Part shown: positions 1-7,430 of the stretch, piece by piece
Numbering within the stretch: position 1 is the stretch's first letter
How the letters are laid out: every line of letters begins with the position of its first letter
NCBI GenBank assembly: GCA_016931855.1
Contig: JAFGDZ010000003.1
Coordinates: 45,171-109,170 of the forward strand
DNA: 64,000 bases
Source of the DNA: Bacteroidales bacterium
GTDB taxonomy: Bacteria; Bacteroidota; Bacteroidia; Bacteroidales; Tenuifilaceae
Reading direction: 5' to 3'
Position numbers and translations under genes: made by a program
The notes under the pieces: generated by a model
Databases searched by the model: none
What the model was told of the DNA's origin: nothing
What the model saw: the letters and a program-made list of their open reading frames with translations, nothing else

Positions 1-184
1 CGTGCTGAAGCAGGTAGTTTATGGCCTCAGTAAGCAAATCGCCAGAGCGGCACGTGTTAATAATTATGTAGTGCCCAGCCTTTTTTAAGCGGGGAATGTA
101 AAGCTTTGCATCGGGTACTAGGCCATCTATGTTTGGGAATTTGCCCCTCACAATAGTTCCATCAAAGTCTATTGCTAGTATCAT
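1..184 (-). CDS. HAD-family phosphatase, C-terminus cut by window edge
   Basis: Reading leftwards from an ATG at 184, the protein opens with a hydrophobic beta strand followed by DFDGT (residues 6-10), the first HAD motif, with Asp6 as expected nucleophile and Asp8 as acid/base. A second strand ending IIINTCRSG (about residues 44-52) fits HAD motif II, where Thr normally sits. Only about 61 residues are inside the window. The start overlaps the stop of the upstream gene by four bases (ATGA), so translation is probably coupled. Small HAD proteins occur in phage genomes; substrate is unknown. Confidence 0.75.
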   Translation of the reverse strand, partial: MILAIDFDGTIVRGKFPNIDGLVPDAKLYIPRLKKAGHYIIINTCRSGDLLTEAINYLLQH

Positions 185-432
185 TGCTTTATTGTTTCAA
201 TGTTAATAACGCGATGGTTTAAAACTGTAATTTCATCGCCATGTGCGGGTATTCTCACCTCTGGGCGTAGCCCTATGGCTAGTTCAAAAATATCAACCCA
301 AACACCAACCCACACTTCTTGTTGGAATGGTTCTGAGCGAACTACGTAACCTTCTGCATCAATAGTCCATGTTAGAAAGTCCTGCCCGTTGTCTTCAAAT
401 TCTATCTTGAGAAATTCGTTGGAGTGTGCCAT
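181..432 (-). CDS. hypothetical phage protein (83 aa)
   Basis: No family recognised. The protein is acidic and aromatic-rich, beginning MAHSNEFLKIEF and carrying a Trp-Val-rich centre (EVWVGVWVDIFELAIGL, about residues 39-55) likely to form a beta strand or amphipathic segment. There is no signal peptide or obvious membrane helix. It lies in the leftward phage early operon, overlaps the HAD gene by four bases and starts one base after the stop of the upstream membrane-protein gene, so it is surely cotranscribed with its neighbours. Confidence 0.6.
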   Translation of the reverse strand: MAHSNEFLKIEFEDNGQDFLTWTIDAEGYVVRSEPFQQEVWVGVWVDIFELAIGLRPEVRIPAHGDEITVLNHRVINIETIKQ

Positions 433-433
433 T

Positions 434-721
434 TTAGCTAAGTATAAAGTGGTTAGATTGTCCTATGTATTCAATGATTCCATTGTTTAGGATGTGTATG
501 TCAAATATCTCTCCGCGCTTTGTGGCGTTGCCTATAAAGAAGTTAGCATCGCATGAGCGCTCAAAGAATATGGTGCTGTGCCCCTTTTTGGAGAGGATAT
601 AGCCGTTTTTGCCAAATTCAACAGCCCTGTTAAACCTAAGTAGGGCTTTTGCTACTATGGCACACGCTGCAATGGCTACGCATATGGTAATGATTGCGCT
701 TAGTATTTTTACTGCTACCAT
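434..721 (-). CDS. small phage protein with one N-terminal membrane helix (95 aa)
   Basis: Residues 4-26 (KILSAIITICVAIAACAIV) form a single strong transmembrane helix or uncleaved signal anchor, followed by a basic stretch and a soluble C-terminal domain of about 65 residues that looks beta-rich. No known domain is recognised. It is packed between the gp16-like gene (two-base gap) and the 83-aa gene in the phage early operon. A role at the membrane during early infection or lysogeny is possible but not shown. Confidence 0.6.
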   Translation of the reverse strand: MVAVKILSAIITICVAIAACAIVAKALLRFNRAVEFGKNGYILSKKGHSTIFFERSCDANFFIGNATKRGEIFDIHILNNGIIEYIGQSNHFILS

Positions 722-723
722 GT

Positions 724-1221
724 TTAGTTTTTTAGGGTTAAGTTTTTTATTTCCTTGGCCTTGGCCATCTCGTTATCCCTAATGTTTGCCAGCTGCTTAA
801 ACAGCTTAACTAGAGATTCAACGGTGTTGAATGCGTACAGCCCTTTGTGGTTTACAAGCCCTTTGCTTCGCTGCTCTTCTGTTAGAATCCACTGGTACTG
901 TTTCTTTTCCAGCTCCTTGTTAACTGGCGACCAGTCCTTGGGTGTTGCCGTAATGCCCCTTTGGTTAAGCAGTAGGAGGCATTTGTTTCGCCATCTTTTT
1001 AGCTGAAGTTCATCTTCGCTTTTAGCAGCCTTTGGGCTTACCTTGGCAAGCCGTTGTTTCGCTTCGGTAATAAGAGCATCCAGCTGCGGAGCGGATAGCT
1101 CCTTTGTGCTGTTAACGTTAAACCTAGTGCTAACTATAACATCTTTGTACTTAGCCTCTCCTAGGGCCAAGAGCAAACGATGATAGTGCTGCCGCTTTTC
1201 TTTGAGTGTTGTAGTGGTCAT
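724..1221 (-). CDS. Mu gp16/GemA-like protein (DUF1018-type)
   Basis: The 165-residue protein is basic and helical. Its central part, which includes RWRNKCLLLLNQRG and then PVNKELEKKQYQWILTEEQ (about residues 76-118), resembles the GemA/gp16 family of Mu-like phages, whose members are early regulatory proteins of about this length; in Mu, GemA affects host gene expression. Position also fits: it lies downstream of the transposition genes in the early operon. The assignment rests on remembered family features and context rather than an alignment. It is followed downstream, after a two-base gap, by the 95-aa membrane protein. Confidence 0.65.
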   Translation of the reverse strand: MTTTTLKEKRQHYHRLLLALGEAKYKDVIVSTRFNVNSTKELSAPQLDALITEAKQRLAKVSPKAAKSEDELQLKRWRNKCLLLLNQRGITATPKDWSPVNKELEKKQYQWILTEEQRSKGLVNHKGLYAFNTVESLVKLFKQLANIRDNEMAKAKEIKNLTLKN

Positions 1222-1270
1222 TTAAGTAGTGTTTAAATGATTATTTAGCGGTTAAAAAAAAGTTTCTTTG

Positions 1271-1313
1271 TTCCTATGGGCGGAATCGAACCGCCCCGAG
1301 AACCGTTTAGGAA
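1271..1313 (-). other. tRNA-like acceptor/T-arm minihelix
   Basis: Read on the minus strand, TTCCTA at the 5' side pairs with TAGGAA at the 3' side. Inside is a perfect 6-bp stem GGGCGG/CCGCCC closing a 7-base loop TTCGATT. The inner hairpin matches a tRNA T-arm (G-TTCGA-TT-C) and the outer stem is placed like an acceptor stem, but there is no D-arm or true anticodon arm, only a 13-base linker (1295-1307, minus strand). It lies in the only sizeable gap of the early operon, between the gp16-like gene and the next upstream gene. It may be a tRNA remnant, a transcript-processing element or a plain hairpin. Confidence 0.5.
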
Positions 1314-1315
1314 GG

Positions 1316-1561
1316 TTATTTGTTTTTGCTAACAGCAAAGTCAATGCGCTTGCGCTGGATTGTGACCCTGTAGGTCATTGATAGGTCTGAGTCTTGCGGG
1401 TTAAGATTTTCGTTAAGAAAGTCTTTAACGTGCTGTTCTATCAATTCGTGCTTTTCGCCATTCCCAGCAGGGTTATAAACCCCAGTAAGGTATTTTGCTT
1501 TGTACTTCTGGTTGGGGTTGGCTTTGCTTTTAGCCGTTACTTTAACTTTAACTAAGTACAT
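1316..1561 (-). CDS. hypothetical phage protein (81 aa)
   Basis: A small, very basic protein beginning MYLVKVKVTAKSKANPNQ. Alternating hydrophobic and charged residues suggest a small beta-sandwich or OB-like fold. The C-terminal half has YRVTIQRKRIDF, again strand-like. No family recognised. It lies in the leftward early operon, 12 bases downstream of the 62-aa gene, and its stop abuts the tRNA-like hairpin. Confidence 0.55.
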   Translation of the reverse strand: MYLVKVKVTAKSKANPNQKYKAKYLTGVYNPAGNGEKHELIEQHVKDFLNENLNPQDSDLSMTYRVTIQRKRIDFAVSKNK

Positions 1562-1573
1562 GATTTTAATGTG

Positions 1574-1762
1574 TTAGAATAGAGTTGGGTTCTGGTTCTG
1601 TTCTTTCTCTGTGGCCATTTCAAGAAGGGCTTTATCCACTTTGTTCTCAAAGTCTTTGGCATATCGCAAGCTGGTGTGCTGCCTGTTTTTAAAGTACTCC
1701 TTCTGGTATTTCCTCATTTGTTCTACAAGCTTAACAAACGATTCTATTTCTGTCTTTCTCAT
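1574..1762 (-). CDS. small helical phage protein (62 aa)
   Basis: A highly charged, helical small protein rich in Lys, Glu and Gln, with heptad-like spacing in residues 5-50. No family recognised. It sits four bases downstream of the DUF3164-like gene in the early operon and is followed by the 81-aa gene, so it is probably expressed with them. Confidence 0.5.
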   Translation of the reverse strand: MRKTEIESFVKLVEQMRKYQKEYFKNRQHTSLRYAKDFENKVDKALLEMATEKEQNQNPTLF

Positions 1763-1766
1763 GGCA

Positions 1767-2423
1767 TTAAGCTTGGCTCATGGATAGGTTAAGCCAAATA
1801 TCTTGGCCATTATCCCCTTTCATTTTAGCCTTAACAAATGTTGTTGTTTTCTTAGGCCTATAGCCAGCCTTTATCTCCTCAATGGCTTCTATTAGCTCGC
1901 GGTCGCCGTGTTCTACGGCGCTGTTGTGTAACTCAATAACTCGCGAGGCCTTTAGCACTCCGTCCTTGTTGGGCTTAAGCATATTCTTTAGGCTGTTTAC
2001 TAAAAACTGATTTTGCCCTGTTAGCTGCTTGTCCACCCACGCCTTTGTTTTGCTAAGCCCTGCGGTGGTATAGTCGGGATCCCAACCATCAACAATGTTA
2101 TGGCCCAGGATTATTGTTTTAGAGAAATCCTTGTTGCTCAACGAGTGCGATTGCTGAGCGTTAAAAGCCTCTTCGGACATTCCAAACACCTCTCTCTTGA
2201 TGTTTAAAACGGTGTTGGCGTTTTCAAATAGTTCTGCCTTGGCCAGCGTTAGTCTTGATGCTATCTCAACTAGCTTAGGGAAGAAAGCATCAACAAACTC
2301 GTCGGTGAGCTGCTTAAGGGTTTCACGTTCTGTTCTAATTTTCTCCCTGTTGGCCTTTTCTTCGGCGTCAAGTTGCGCTCTTAGCTTTGCCTTTTCTTCG
2401 GCTGATAGTTTTGTTAAGTCCAT
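1767..2423 (-). CDS. DUF3164-like protein of Mu-type phages (218 aa)
   Basis: The N-terminal 40 residues form a charged coiled coil. A helical middle follows, and then a C-terminal region containing ASRVIELHNSAVEHGDRELI (about residues 158-177) and a final strand KAKMKGDNGQDIWLNLSMSQA-like tail. This layout and length are those of the DUF3164 family, a conserved early protein of Mu-like phages found near the transposition genes. Its biochemical role is not established; it sits where Mu-type phages carry Gam-like or helper genes. The assignment comes from remembered family features and position. Confidence 0.6.
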   Translation of the reverse strand: MDLTKLSAEEKAKLRAQLDAEEKANREKIRTERETLKQLTDEFVDAFFPKLVEIASRLTLAKAELFENANTVLNIKREVFGMSEEAFNAQQSHSLSNKDFSKTIILGHNIVDGWDPDYTTAGLSKTKAWVDKQLTGQNQFLVNSLKNMLKPNKDGVLKASRVIELHNSAVEHGDRELIEAIEEIKAGYRPKKTTTFVKAKMKGDNGQDIWLNLSMSQA

Positions 2424-2434
2424 TGTTTAAAGTG

Positions 2435-2653
2435 TTAATGGTTAGTTGTTTTTTGCTCTACCTCATTCCAAACAATTTCCGATAGGTCGCATTCCCAATC
2501 GTCAACATTAGCAGCCGCCTTTATTAGCATGATAAGGGCAATTAATGCGTTTGCGGAGGCTGGGTGGTTGCTTAAAATTTCATTCTTTTCTTCAATGGTT
2601 AGCTTATCGGCCTGCTTAACCATTTCTGCATAATATTCGTTGTTAAAGTCCAT
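2435..2653 (-). CDS. hypothetical acidic phage protein (72 aa)
   Basis: A small acidic helical protein (many Glu and Asp, central ANALIALIMLIKAAANVDDW). The hydrophobic centre is too short and interrupted for a confident membrane helix and more likely packs a helical core. No family recognised. It is in the phage early operon, 11 bases upstream of the DUF3164-like gene and 22 bases downstream of the 69-aa gene. Confidence 0.5.
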   Translation of the reverse strand: MDFNNEYYAEMVKQADKLTIEEKNEILSNHPASANALIALIMLIKAAANVDDWECDLSEIVWNEVEQKTTNH

Positions 2654-2675
2654 CGTTTTTGCGTTTAAGTGGTGT

Positions 2676-2885
2676 TTAAATCTTTGTTTTTAGCGACTGT
2701 AATTCTACAGTGAGTTCGTTATGCTGCCATGAAAGCTCTAGCGTATCCCTTTTCACAGCCTCGTATGTTGGCATTGACTTGTTGCTGTCGTTTTGTAGCC
2801 ACTCATTACGCGCCTTAATTAGCCGCTCCAGCGCCTCTGCCTCATCTCTAATGATGTCAGCAGTTCTTTTCTTTGTTGCTACCAT
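2676..2885 (-). CDS. hypothetical phage protein (69 aa)
   Basis: A charged, helical protein beginning MVATKKRTADIIRDEAEALERL with predicted coiled-coil character through most of its length. No family recognised. It begins two bases after the stop of the MuB-like ATPase gene, so translation is very likely coupled. Small basic/helical proteins in this place in Mu-like phages are usually of unknown role. Confidence 0.5.
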   Translation of the reverse strand: MVATKKRTADIIRDEAEALERLIKARNEWLQNDSNKSMPTYEAVKRDTLELSWQHNELTVELQSLKTKI

Positions 2886-2887
2886 GT

Positions 2888-3823
2888 TTAAAAGGTTATT
2901 GATGAGTAATCAATTGCTGGTAGTTCTGCCATCTTAAGCAGATCGATACAGTCTCTAATCCCTCTAAAGGTTCTTTTGGCAAGCCATGAGTGAGGAATGA
3001 ATTCGGGTTTTCTGCCAAGAAGGATATCGAGTTCTTCTTTTGAGGTAATGCCGTTTGCTCTGAATATTGCTTCGGCCTCCTCTGCAGTTGGTTTATTTAG
3101 CTGTTCGGGAAGCATGAAAATGCGATCCCGTGTTTCGGAGAATAAGTGCTTATCCCTGATTGCTCCCTTGTTTAAGTTATTTATAAAATATGGAGTTCCA
3201 GTAAATACAATGCCGCAGATGTCTTTAAGAGCGGTCATTACATCTTTAATTATGGTGATGCTATGTCCCTCCCTGGCGCTTACCTCATCAATACAAACTA
3301 GTAAGTCCTTGGAGGTAGCATAAGCCCTCATTTCTTTTAACTGAAAAGCCATTGTGCCAGGCTTGTAGCAGTCAAGCGCTCTCATAAGCCCTTCTATGAA
3401 CTGTTTGTTTGTTTTTACCATAGAGGCATCAAACAGAACAACCTTAAAGCGGCGCTGGCTCTCTATGTACTCCTTGTACTTTTCCAGTGCGGTTGTTTTG
3501 CCAAAACCACCTTCGCCAACAACAGCCATTGGCTTCTTAAGGGCGTAGGCACGCTCACATGTTTCCCACACTTTCTTTAGATTAGCAGTTGGGATAATTC
3601 TGTAGTTCTCTGTCTTTTGAACGTACTTTTCTATAACCTCCCATGTTTCTATGCCAACTAGGCCTTGTTTGTCCCAGTTGTTTCGAACGTGACTAAACTT
3701 AGAGCCGTTGGTAAACCCAAGCCGCGATGTTGCAAACTCATTGCCGCTTAAACCGCTTTGTTCCTGCAGCGCAATAATCTTGTCTCTCAGCTCTTTTTTT
3801 TGCTCTAGACTGTAATCTTTCAT
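2888..3823 (-). CDS. MuB-like AAA+ ATPase, transposition target selector
   Basis: In Mu-type phages this ATPase coats target DNA, delivers it to the transposase and gives target immunity. The 311-residue protein has an N-terminal helical region (residues 1-70) that resembles the HTH-like part of MuB, a Walker A motif GEGGFGKTT (103-111), a Walker B motif LLVCIDE (174-180), a sensor-1-like TGT (208-210) and an arginine-rich segment after 225. Length matches MuB (about 312 residues). It lies 68 bases downstream of the transposase gene, the standard A-B order. It is not a general replication ATPase: no DnaC or clamp-loader features are seen. Confidence 0.88.
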   Translation of the reverse strand: MKDYSLEQKKELRDKIIALQEQSGLSGNEFATSRLGFTNGSKFSHVRNNWDKQGLVGIETWEVIEKYVQKTENYRIIPTANLKKVWETCERAYALKKPMAVVGEGGFGKTTALEKYKEYIESQRRFKVVLFDASMVKTNKQFIEGLMRALDCYKPGTMAFQLKEMRAYATSKDLLVCIDEVSAREGHSITIIKDVMTALKDICGIVFTGTPYFINNLNKGAIRDKHLFSETRDRIFMLPEQLNKPTAEEAEAIFRANGITSKEELDILLGRKPEFIPHSWLAKRTFRGIRDCIDLLKMAELPAIDYSSITF

Positions 3824-3891
3824 ACTTTTGTGTTTTGAGTGTTAAACATTTATTTACAGAGCGTACCGTTGTAGTGGACGGTGCGCTTTTT

Positions 3892-5958
3892 TTATTTGCC
3901 AATACTTAAAATGCGACGTTGTTTGTCGGTCAATCCATCGCCTATGCCATTAGCGGCATCTTCCTGAGTGGATTGCCTGTTGTTTTCTGATGTCTTAGTT
4001 GTATCCCACCAGCCAAAACCATTTGTGCCAGTAGCTTTAAGTTCACCTAGTATTGACAGCTGCCTGTCCAGTTCCTTAAGTGCGTATTCCTGCCCAAACT
4101 CTTCTTGCTTTGCTTTAAATAGCACCTGCTTAGCCTTTTCACCATCCTTTAAGTCCGCAGCGCAAGCAGCGTATTTCTCCTTGTTGTATGCATGTGCTAT
4201 AAATACCTTGTCCTTTCCTTTGCCTTTATCTGTGTATAGGGCTATCATGTCTGGCCTTTCCCTGTCCAGTTTTATTTTAAACTTCTGGCCCAGGTGTTGC
4301 GCTGAGAAAATAAAGTCGCCTACACCGTCGCCATCAGGAACGATGTAGTTCCTCTTTACCCCATTTACTTCCAACTCAATGCCGTTAACCCCATATGAGT
4401 ACGGTTTGCGTTGCTCAACAAAGAATAGGCTTATGCGATCGAAGTAGTTAAGCTTTACTCGCTTCTCATGCTTCGTGTTAACATACCGTGACATCTTGCT
4501 TTCGCCTACAAATCGGCCAAGGTTGTCGCGCTTTTCACCTCTTGAGTTCCATTCGGCTATTGCATCGGCAAAGGCTTTTAAAACCTCGTCACGAGAGGGA
4601 ACTTTGTTGTTTTTTGTTATTGACTCAAGAAGCTCTGGATTGGCTTTTGAGTTAAGGCTCTTTGATGTTATGTTGCCGCCTTTAAAGAATTCAAACTTGC
4701 GTAGAACCCGCTGTTGGAAGTGACCGATAATTCCTTCCACATACTTTGAGCGTCCTTTGCGCGGTTCGCATGGAAAGTGAACGCGACTCATGTTGCTCAT
4801 AACGTTTTGTATGGCAAATGAGACGTTTGCGCTACTATTATCGTATTGCAGCTGATATGGCTTGTTCTCGTGGGTGTATATTGCATTTCTAAGTGCAGCC
4901 TCTACTAGTTCGGCTGTTTCTGCAAATGCAATGCTGTAGCCAACAATGGCGCCTGTATTGGCATCGGTGATGAAGTAAACATAAAGGTCGCTCTTAATTA
5001 CTCCGTTCTCGTGATAGTACAGCTGCATTGTTGTACCATCTATTGACCATAGAGCATCAGGGAATGATGGTTTCTCTCTATTTATAAGCGGCTGTAGGTC
5101 ATTGTCGGCTGCTAGCTTTCCATGCCGTTTATAGTACCATGATCGTTTTACTGAAGGAGTGTTTAAGTACTTCTTAACTGCTGATGTGGTCAGATTTGCC
5201 AAGCCTTGCTCATCAGCCCAGTCGTTAAACATCATGGCAATGTCTTCAAAGCTGTATTTAACTGGATTTGATGCTAGCTGGGTTAGCTTTGCGTGAACAA
5301 GTGTGTTTGATTTTTTTCTGTTCACATTGCCAGCGCCTCCATGTATTAAGCAACTTGAGCCTTGCTCTTTGTACTTCTTTGCGTTTCTAAGCAGTACCCG
5401 CTCGCTAGTTATTATCCCTTTGCTAAACCTTACAAGGCCGCTGTTTTGTTCGTTTAAACAGCGTTTAAATAGTTCTCCACGTAGCGTTTCTATGCTGCTA
5501 AAGCCAAGTTTTCTTGCTTTTTTTACGTCAATGCTATTTATTAATCGTAACCATGCTGCGCCTCTTGCTAGTTGATTTGCTTCAATTGTGCTATAAATAC
5601 CGCTGTTTGCAAACAGTTCAATATCATCTGCACTTGTGTCTAGTAAATGCGTTATTTGGTCTGTAGATTGGCTTATTGATGCCTCGGATTCGCTCTTTCT
5701 CTTTCTTCTTACAAATTCATCAGGCTCAATGCCATTGCATAGAATAGCCTTTATCAGAGCCTTATATTTTGTCTTTAGCGAATTGTAATGAATGTAAACC
5801 TTAGAACCCTCTTTGTGATGCTCCCAACAGTACACTTCGCCTTTGCGCTGTCCTGCTAGGGCGCGCTTTAAGTAGCCATAGGATAGACCGCATTGCTCTA
5901 GCTCTTCGGCTGTAATACAAAGTATATTGTTGTGATAGTCTGGCATGAGTGAAATCAA
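3892..5958 (-). CDS. MuA-like DDE transposase
   Basis: This enzyme cuts phage ends and joins them to target DNA for integration and replicative transposition. The 688-residue protein has N-terminal DNA-binding regions, including a helical domain that starts near residue 15, a central RNase-H-like core and a basic C-terminal beta-barrel region. The catalytic triad is visible as Asp307 (SIDGTT), Asp373 (QYDNSSAN) and Glu408 (KYVEGIIGHF). Length is close to Mu A (663). The first ATG at 5958 overlaps the preceding gene by four bases; a second in-frame Met at residue 5 is an alternative. It is followed by the MuB-like gene. Confidence 0.92.
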   Translation of the reverse strand: MISLMPDYHNNILCITAEELEQCGLSYGYLKRALAGQRKGEVYCWEHHKEGSKVYIHYNSLKTKYKALIKAILCNGIEPDEFVRRKRKSESEASISQSTDQITHLLDTSADDIELFANSGIYSTIEANQLARGAAWLRLINSIDVKKARKLGFSSIETLRGELFKRCLNEQNSGLVRFSKGIITSERVLLRNAKKYKEQGSSCLIHGGAGNVNRKKSNTLVHAKLTQLASNPVKYSFEDIAMMFNDWADEQGLANLTTSAVKKYLNTPSVKRSWYYKRHGKLAADNDLQPLINREKPSFPDALWSIDGTTMQLYYHENGVIKSDLYVYFITDANTGAIVGYSIAFAETAELVEAALRNAIYTHENKPYQLQYDNSSANVSFAIQNVMSNMSRVHFPCEPRKGRSKYVEGIIGHFQQRVLRKFEFFKGGNITSKSLNSKANPELLESITKNNKVPSRDEVLKAFADAIAEWNSRGEKRDNLGRFVGESKMSRYVNTKHEKRVKLNYFDRISLFFVEQRKPYSYGVNGIELEVNGVKRNYIVPDGDGVGDFIFSAQHLGQKFKIKLDRERPDMIALYTDKGKGKDKVFIAHAYNKEKYAACAADLKDGEKAKQVLFKAKQEEFGQEYALKELDRQLSILGELKATGTNGFGWWDTTKTSENNRQSTQEDAANGIGDGLTDKQRRILSIGK

Positions 5959-6266
5959 AAAAGGATGTAACTGCTCAACATAACGCCGATTAAACCGCCA
6001 ATTGTAGCACCTGTGCTATAGGCTATTTTCTCGGAGATGCTCCCTGTCTTTATTCTTATCACATTCATAGTCCATGTGTAAGAGACAAAAAACGAAGTTG
6101 TAGCAATTCCTAACCATGATAGTTGTGATATGAAATAGGTGTTTGCGCTTACCAATAGAACTTGAATGAACCCACCTGCAAAAAGAGGGAAAAGCCTTGC
6201 TTTTTTTGACTCAAGCAACGCTATTGGCTTTGCGTTTTCTTCTATTATTTTGCCTAGTTCTTTCAT
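5955..6266 (-). CDS. small phage membrane protein (103 aa)
   Basis: After a charged N-terminus of about 25 residues, three hydrophobic segments are visible at about residues 27-47, 50-68 and 82-103, so this is a small polytopic membrane protein. No family recognised. It is wedged between the Ner-like regulator (one-base overlap) and the transposase (four-base overlap), so it is translated as part of the earliest transcript. In Mu itself ner and A are adjacent, so this gene is an addition. Superinfection exclusion or another membrane role is a guess from position only; a holin would be unexpected so early. Confidence 0.7.
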   Translation of the reverse strand: MKELGKIIEENAKPIALLESKKARLFPLFAGGFIQVLLVSANTYFISQLSWLGIATTSFFVSYTWTMNVIRIKTGSISEKIAYSTGATIGGLIGVMLSSYILF

Positions 6267-6463
6267 TAGGCAACGTTTGTGGATGCACCATTGCCATGAG
6301 TTTCGGCAAGTTGCTCAAGGCGCTTTTTAACCGCGAGTCCTTTGCCTCGAAGAGCCTTACGCTCACCTCTGGCAATCATTCCAACAAATTTTGCACTAAC
6401 ACCAAACTCTCGCGCAACGCGCTTGTAAGGAGTTTCTTTAATTAATTTGTCGCTTAGTCTCAT
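6266..6463 (-). CDS. Ner/Cro-like HTH regulator (65 aa)
   Basis: This small basic protein contains a helix-turn-helix in YKRVAREFGVSAKFVGMIARG (about residues 13-33). It is the first gene of the leftward early operon, directly facing the repressor gene, the position of ner in Mu, where Ner limits early and repressor transcription. It overlaps the next gene by one base (TAATG type junction). The early promoter and operator lie just upstream. Function as a Cro/Ner-type switch protein is inferred from size, HTH and location. Confidence 0.75.
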   Translation of the reverse strand: MRLSDKLIKETPYKRVAREFGVSAKFVGMIARGERKALRGKGLAVKKRLEQLAETHGNGASTNVA

Positions 6464-6493
6464 TTTTTTATAAATTTGTTTGCTGACTTGCTA

Positions 6494-6524
6494 CAAATAT
6501 ATTTCACATATTGTGAATGTGCAA
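6494..6524 (-). promoter_or_regulatory. leftward phage early promoter
   Basis: On the minus strand, TATATTTG (6494-6501) matches the Bacteroidota -7 consensus TAnnTTTG, and TTG (6522-6524) lies 20 bases upstream as the -33 element. The promoter would drive the ner-like gene and the transposition operon. The repressor operator palindrome fills the spacer, so bound repressor should block polymerase directly. Confidence 0.7.
6503..6517. promoter_or_regulatory. phage repressor operator palindrome
   Basis: TTCACA-tat-TGTGAA is a perfect inverted repeat with 6-bp arms. A second half-site TTCACA is at 6533-6538, eight bases before the repressor start, and another TTCACA lies within the repressor gene near 6683. 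This is the type of dyad bound by XRE/CI-type repressors. It lies between the -33 and -7 elements of the leftward promoter. Confidence 0.65.
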
Positions 6525-6540
6525 GTAAATAATTCACAAA

Positions 6541-7227
6541 ATGCAAACATCCGATATATTAAATAGACTTTATGCTTATTTTCAGGTAGATAGTTCCGCT
6601 AAACTTGCGGAAAAACTTGGAGTACTCCCTTCAACTATATCGAATTGGAAGAAAAGAAACAGCATAGATTGGGAGTTAATATTCACAAAATGTAAAGATG
6701 CTGATTTAAATTGGCTTGTTTTGGGTTATGAAAAAAACCAATATGGGTCGTTTTGTGAAATTATAGCTGAGCCGCTTAATATTTTTTGGGGTGAAAGGGA
6801 CGGCAAAAGAACACAACGGGTTCCTTTGTATAGAATAGAAGCAGCGGCGGGGATTGTTTCCGTTTTTGAGACGCTGCAGAAGCAAACGCCAGTTGATTAC
6901 TTGTCAATACCCAATTTACCTAAGTGCGATGGAGCTGTTTACGTTACAGGGGATTCTATGTATCCTTTGTTAAAAAGCGGAGATATAATAGTGTATAAAG
7001 TGCTTCATGATATATCCAACATCTTTTGGGGCGAGATGTACTTGTTATCTATAGTTCACAATGGAGATTCTTATATTACGGTTAAGTATGTTCAAAAGTC
7101 AGAACAAGAAGGGTATGTTAAACTAGTCAGCCAAAACCAACATCACCAAGAAAAAGAACTACCCATTGATTCTATTCGATTTGCAGCATTAGTTAAAGCC
7201 TCTGTCCGAATAAACAGCATGGGCTAA
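6541..7227 (+). CDS. phage repressor, HTH plus S24 (LexA-like) peptidase
   Basis: Keeps the prophage silent and can inactivate itself after DNA damage. Residues 1-60 form an XRE/CI-type HTH (KLAEKLGVLPSTISNWKKR). The C-terminal half is an S24 peptidase: catalytic Ser139 in GDSMYP and Lys182 in YITVKYVQ. An Ala103-Gly104 pair in EAAAGIV is a plausible self-cleavage site at the usual distance before the serine. It is transcribed divergently from the early operon. The S24 repressor suggests SOS-type induction, unlike Mu's own c repressor, which has no such domain. The ATG follows directly on an operator half-site with no Shine-Dalgarno. Confidence 0.88.
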   Translation: MQTSDILNRLYAYFQVDSSAKLAEKLGVLPSTISNWKKRNSIDWELIFTKCKDADLNWLVLGYEKNQYGSFCEIIAEPLNIFWGERDGKRTQRVPLYRIEAAAGIVSVFETLQKQTPVDYLSIPNLPKCDGAVYVTGDSMYPLLKSGDIIVYKVLHDISNIFWGEMYLLSIVHNGDSYITVKYVQKSEQEGYVKLVSQNQHHQEKELPIDSIRFAALVKASVRINSMG

Positions 7228-7251
7228 AAAAGTGCTTTTTTTGCTGTTTTG

Positions 7252-7271
7252 TTGCCTTTTCTTAAAGGCAA
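7252..7271 (+). terminator. hairpin after repressor gene
   Basis: TTGCCTTT-tctt-AAAGGCAA is a perfect 8-bp stem with a 4-base loop, 24 bases after the repressor stop. There is a T-rich tract before it but no clear T tract after it, so terminator function is likely but not certain. Confidence 0.45.
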
Positions 7272-7320
7272 TAATACCCCACGATAACAACAAAACTATA
7301 TTTACATGGCATAAATAAAA

Positions 7321-7373
7321 AATCGTGCAAATACCAAATTTGCACGATTCGATTAGAAAAATTTGCACGATTC
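7321..7373. repeat. three copies of a putative transposase end-binding site
   Basis: AATCGTGCAAAT at 7321-7332 faces an inverted copy AAATTTGCACGATT at 7336-7349, and a third copy AAATTTGCACGATTC sits at 7359-7373, in the same direction as the second and 23 bp from it. Multiple copies of one motif, near the end of the phage and downstream of the repressor, match the layout of MuA-binding sites at Mu ends. The inverted pair alone could also form a terminator hairpin; the third copy favours protein binding sites. Confidence 0.6.
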
Positions 7374-7430
7374 AAAATCCCAAATACACAAAGGCATGAA
7401 CCAGATTTTACACTAAAATCAAACAGAATA

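Larger units (their letters stand above)
1..7400. mobile_element. Mu-like transposable prophage, early region (left part outside window)
   Basis: Gene order is that of a Mu-type early region: a divergent S24 repressor, a small Ner-like HTH, a MuA-like DDE transposase, a MuB-like AAA ATPase, then small genes including a DUF3164-like and a gp16/GemA-like protein, all read leftwards with tiny gaps or overlaps. Three copies of a 12-15 bp motif at 7321-7373 lie where transposase-binding end sites would be. The host SusD-linked operon begins at 7515 on the other side. The exact end, expected as a terminal CA with a short target duplication, cannot be fixed because the other phage end is outside the window; the boundary lies somewhere in 7374-7440. 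Structural and lysis genes must lie to the left. Confidence 0.88.

Noticed and set aside
1222..1320. A complete tRNA gene in the phage early region
   Set aside because: Only acceptor-like and T-arm-like parts pair; no D-arm or anticodon arm can be drawn, so it is recorded as a tRNA-like element only.
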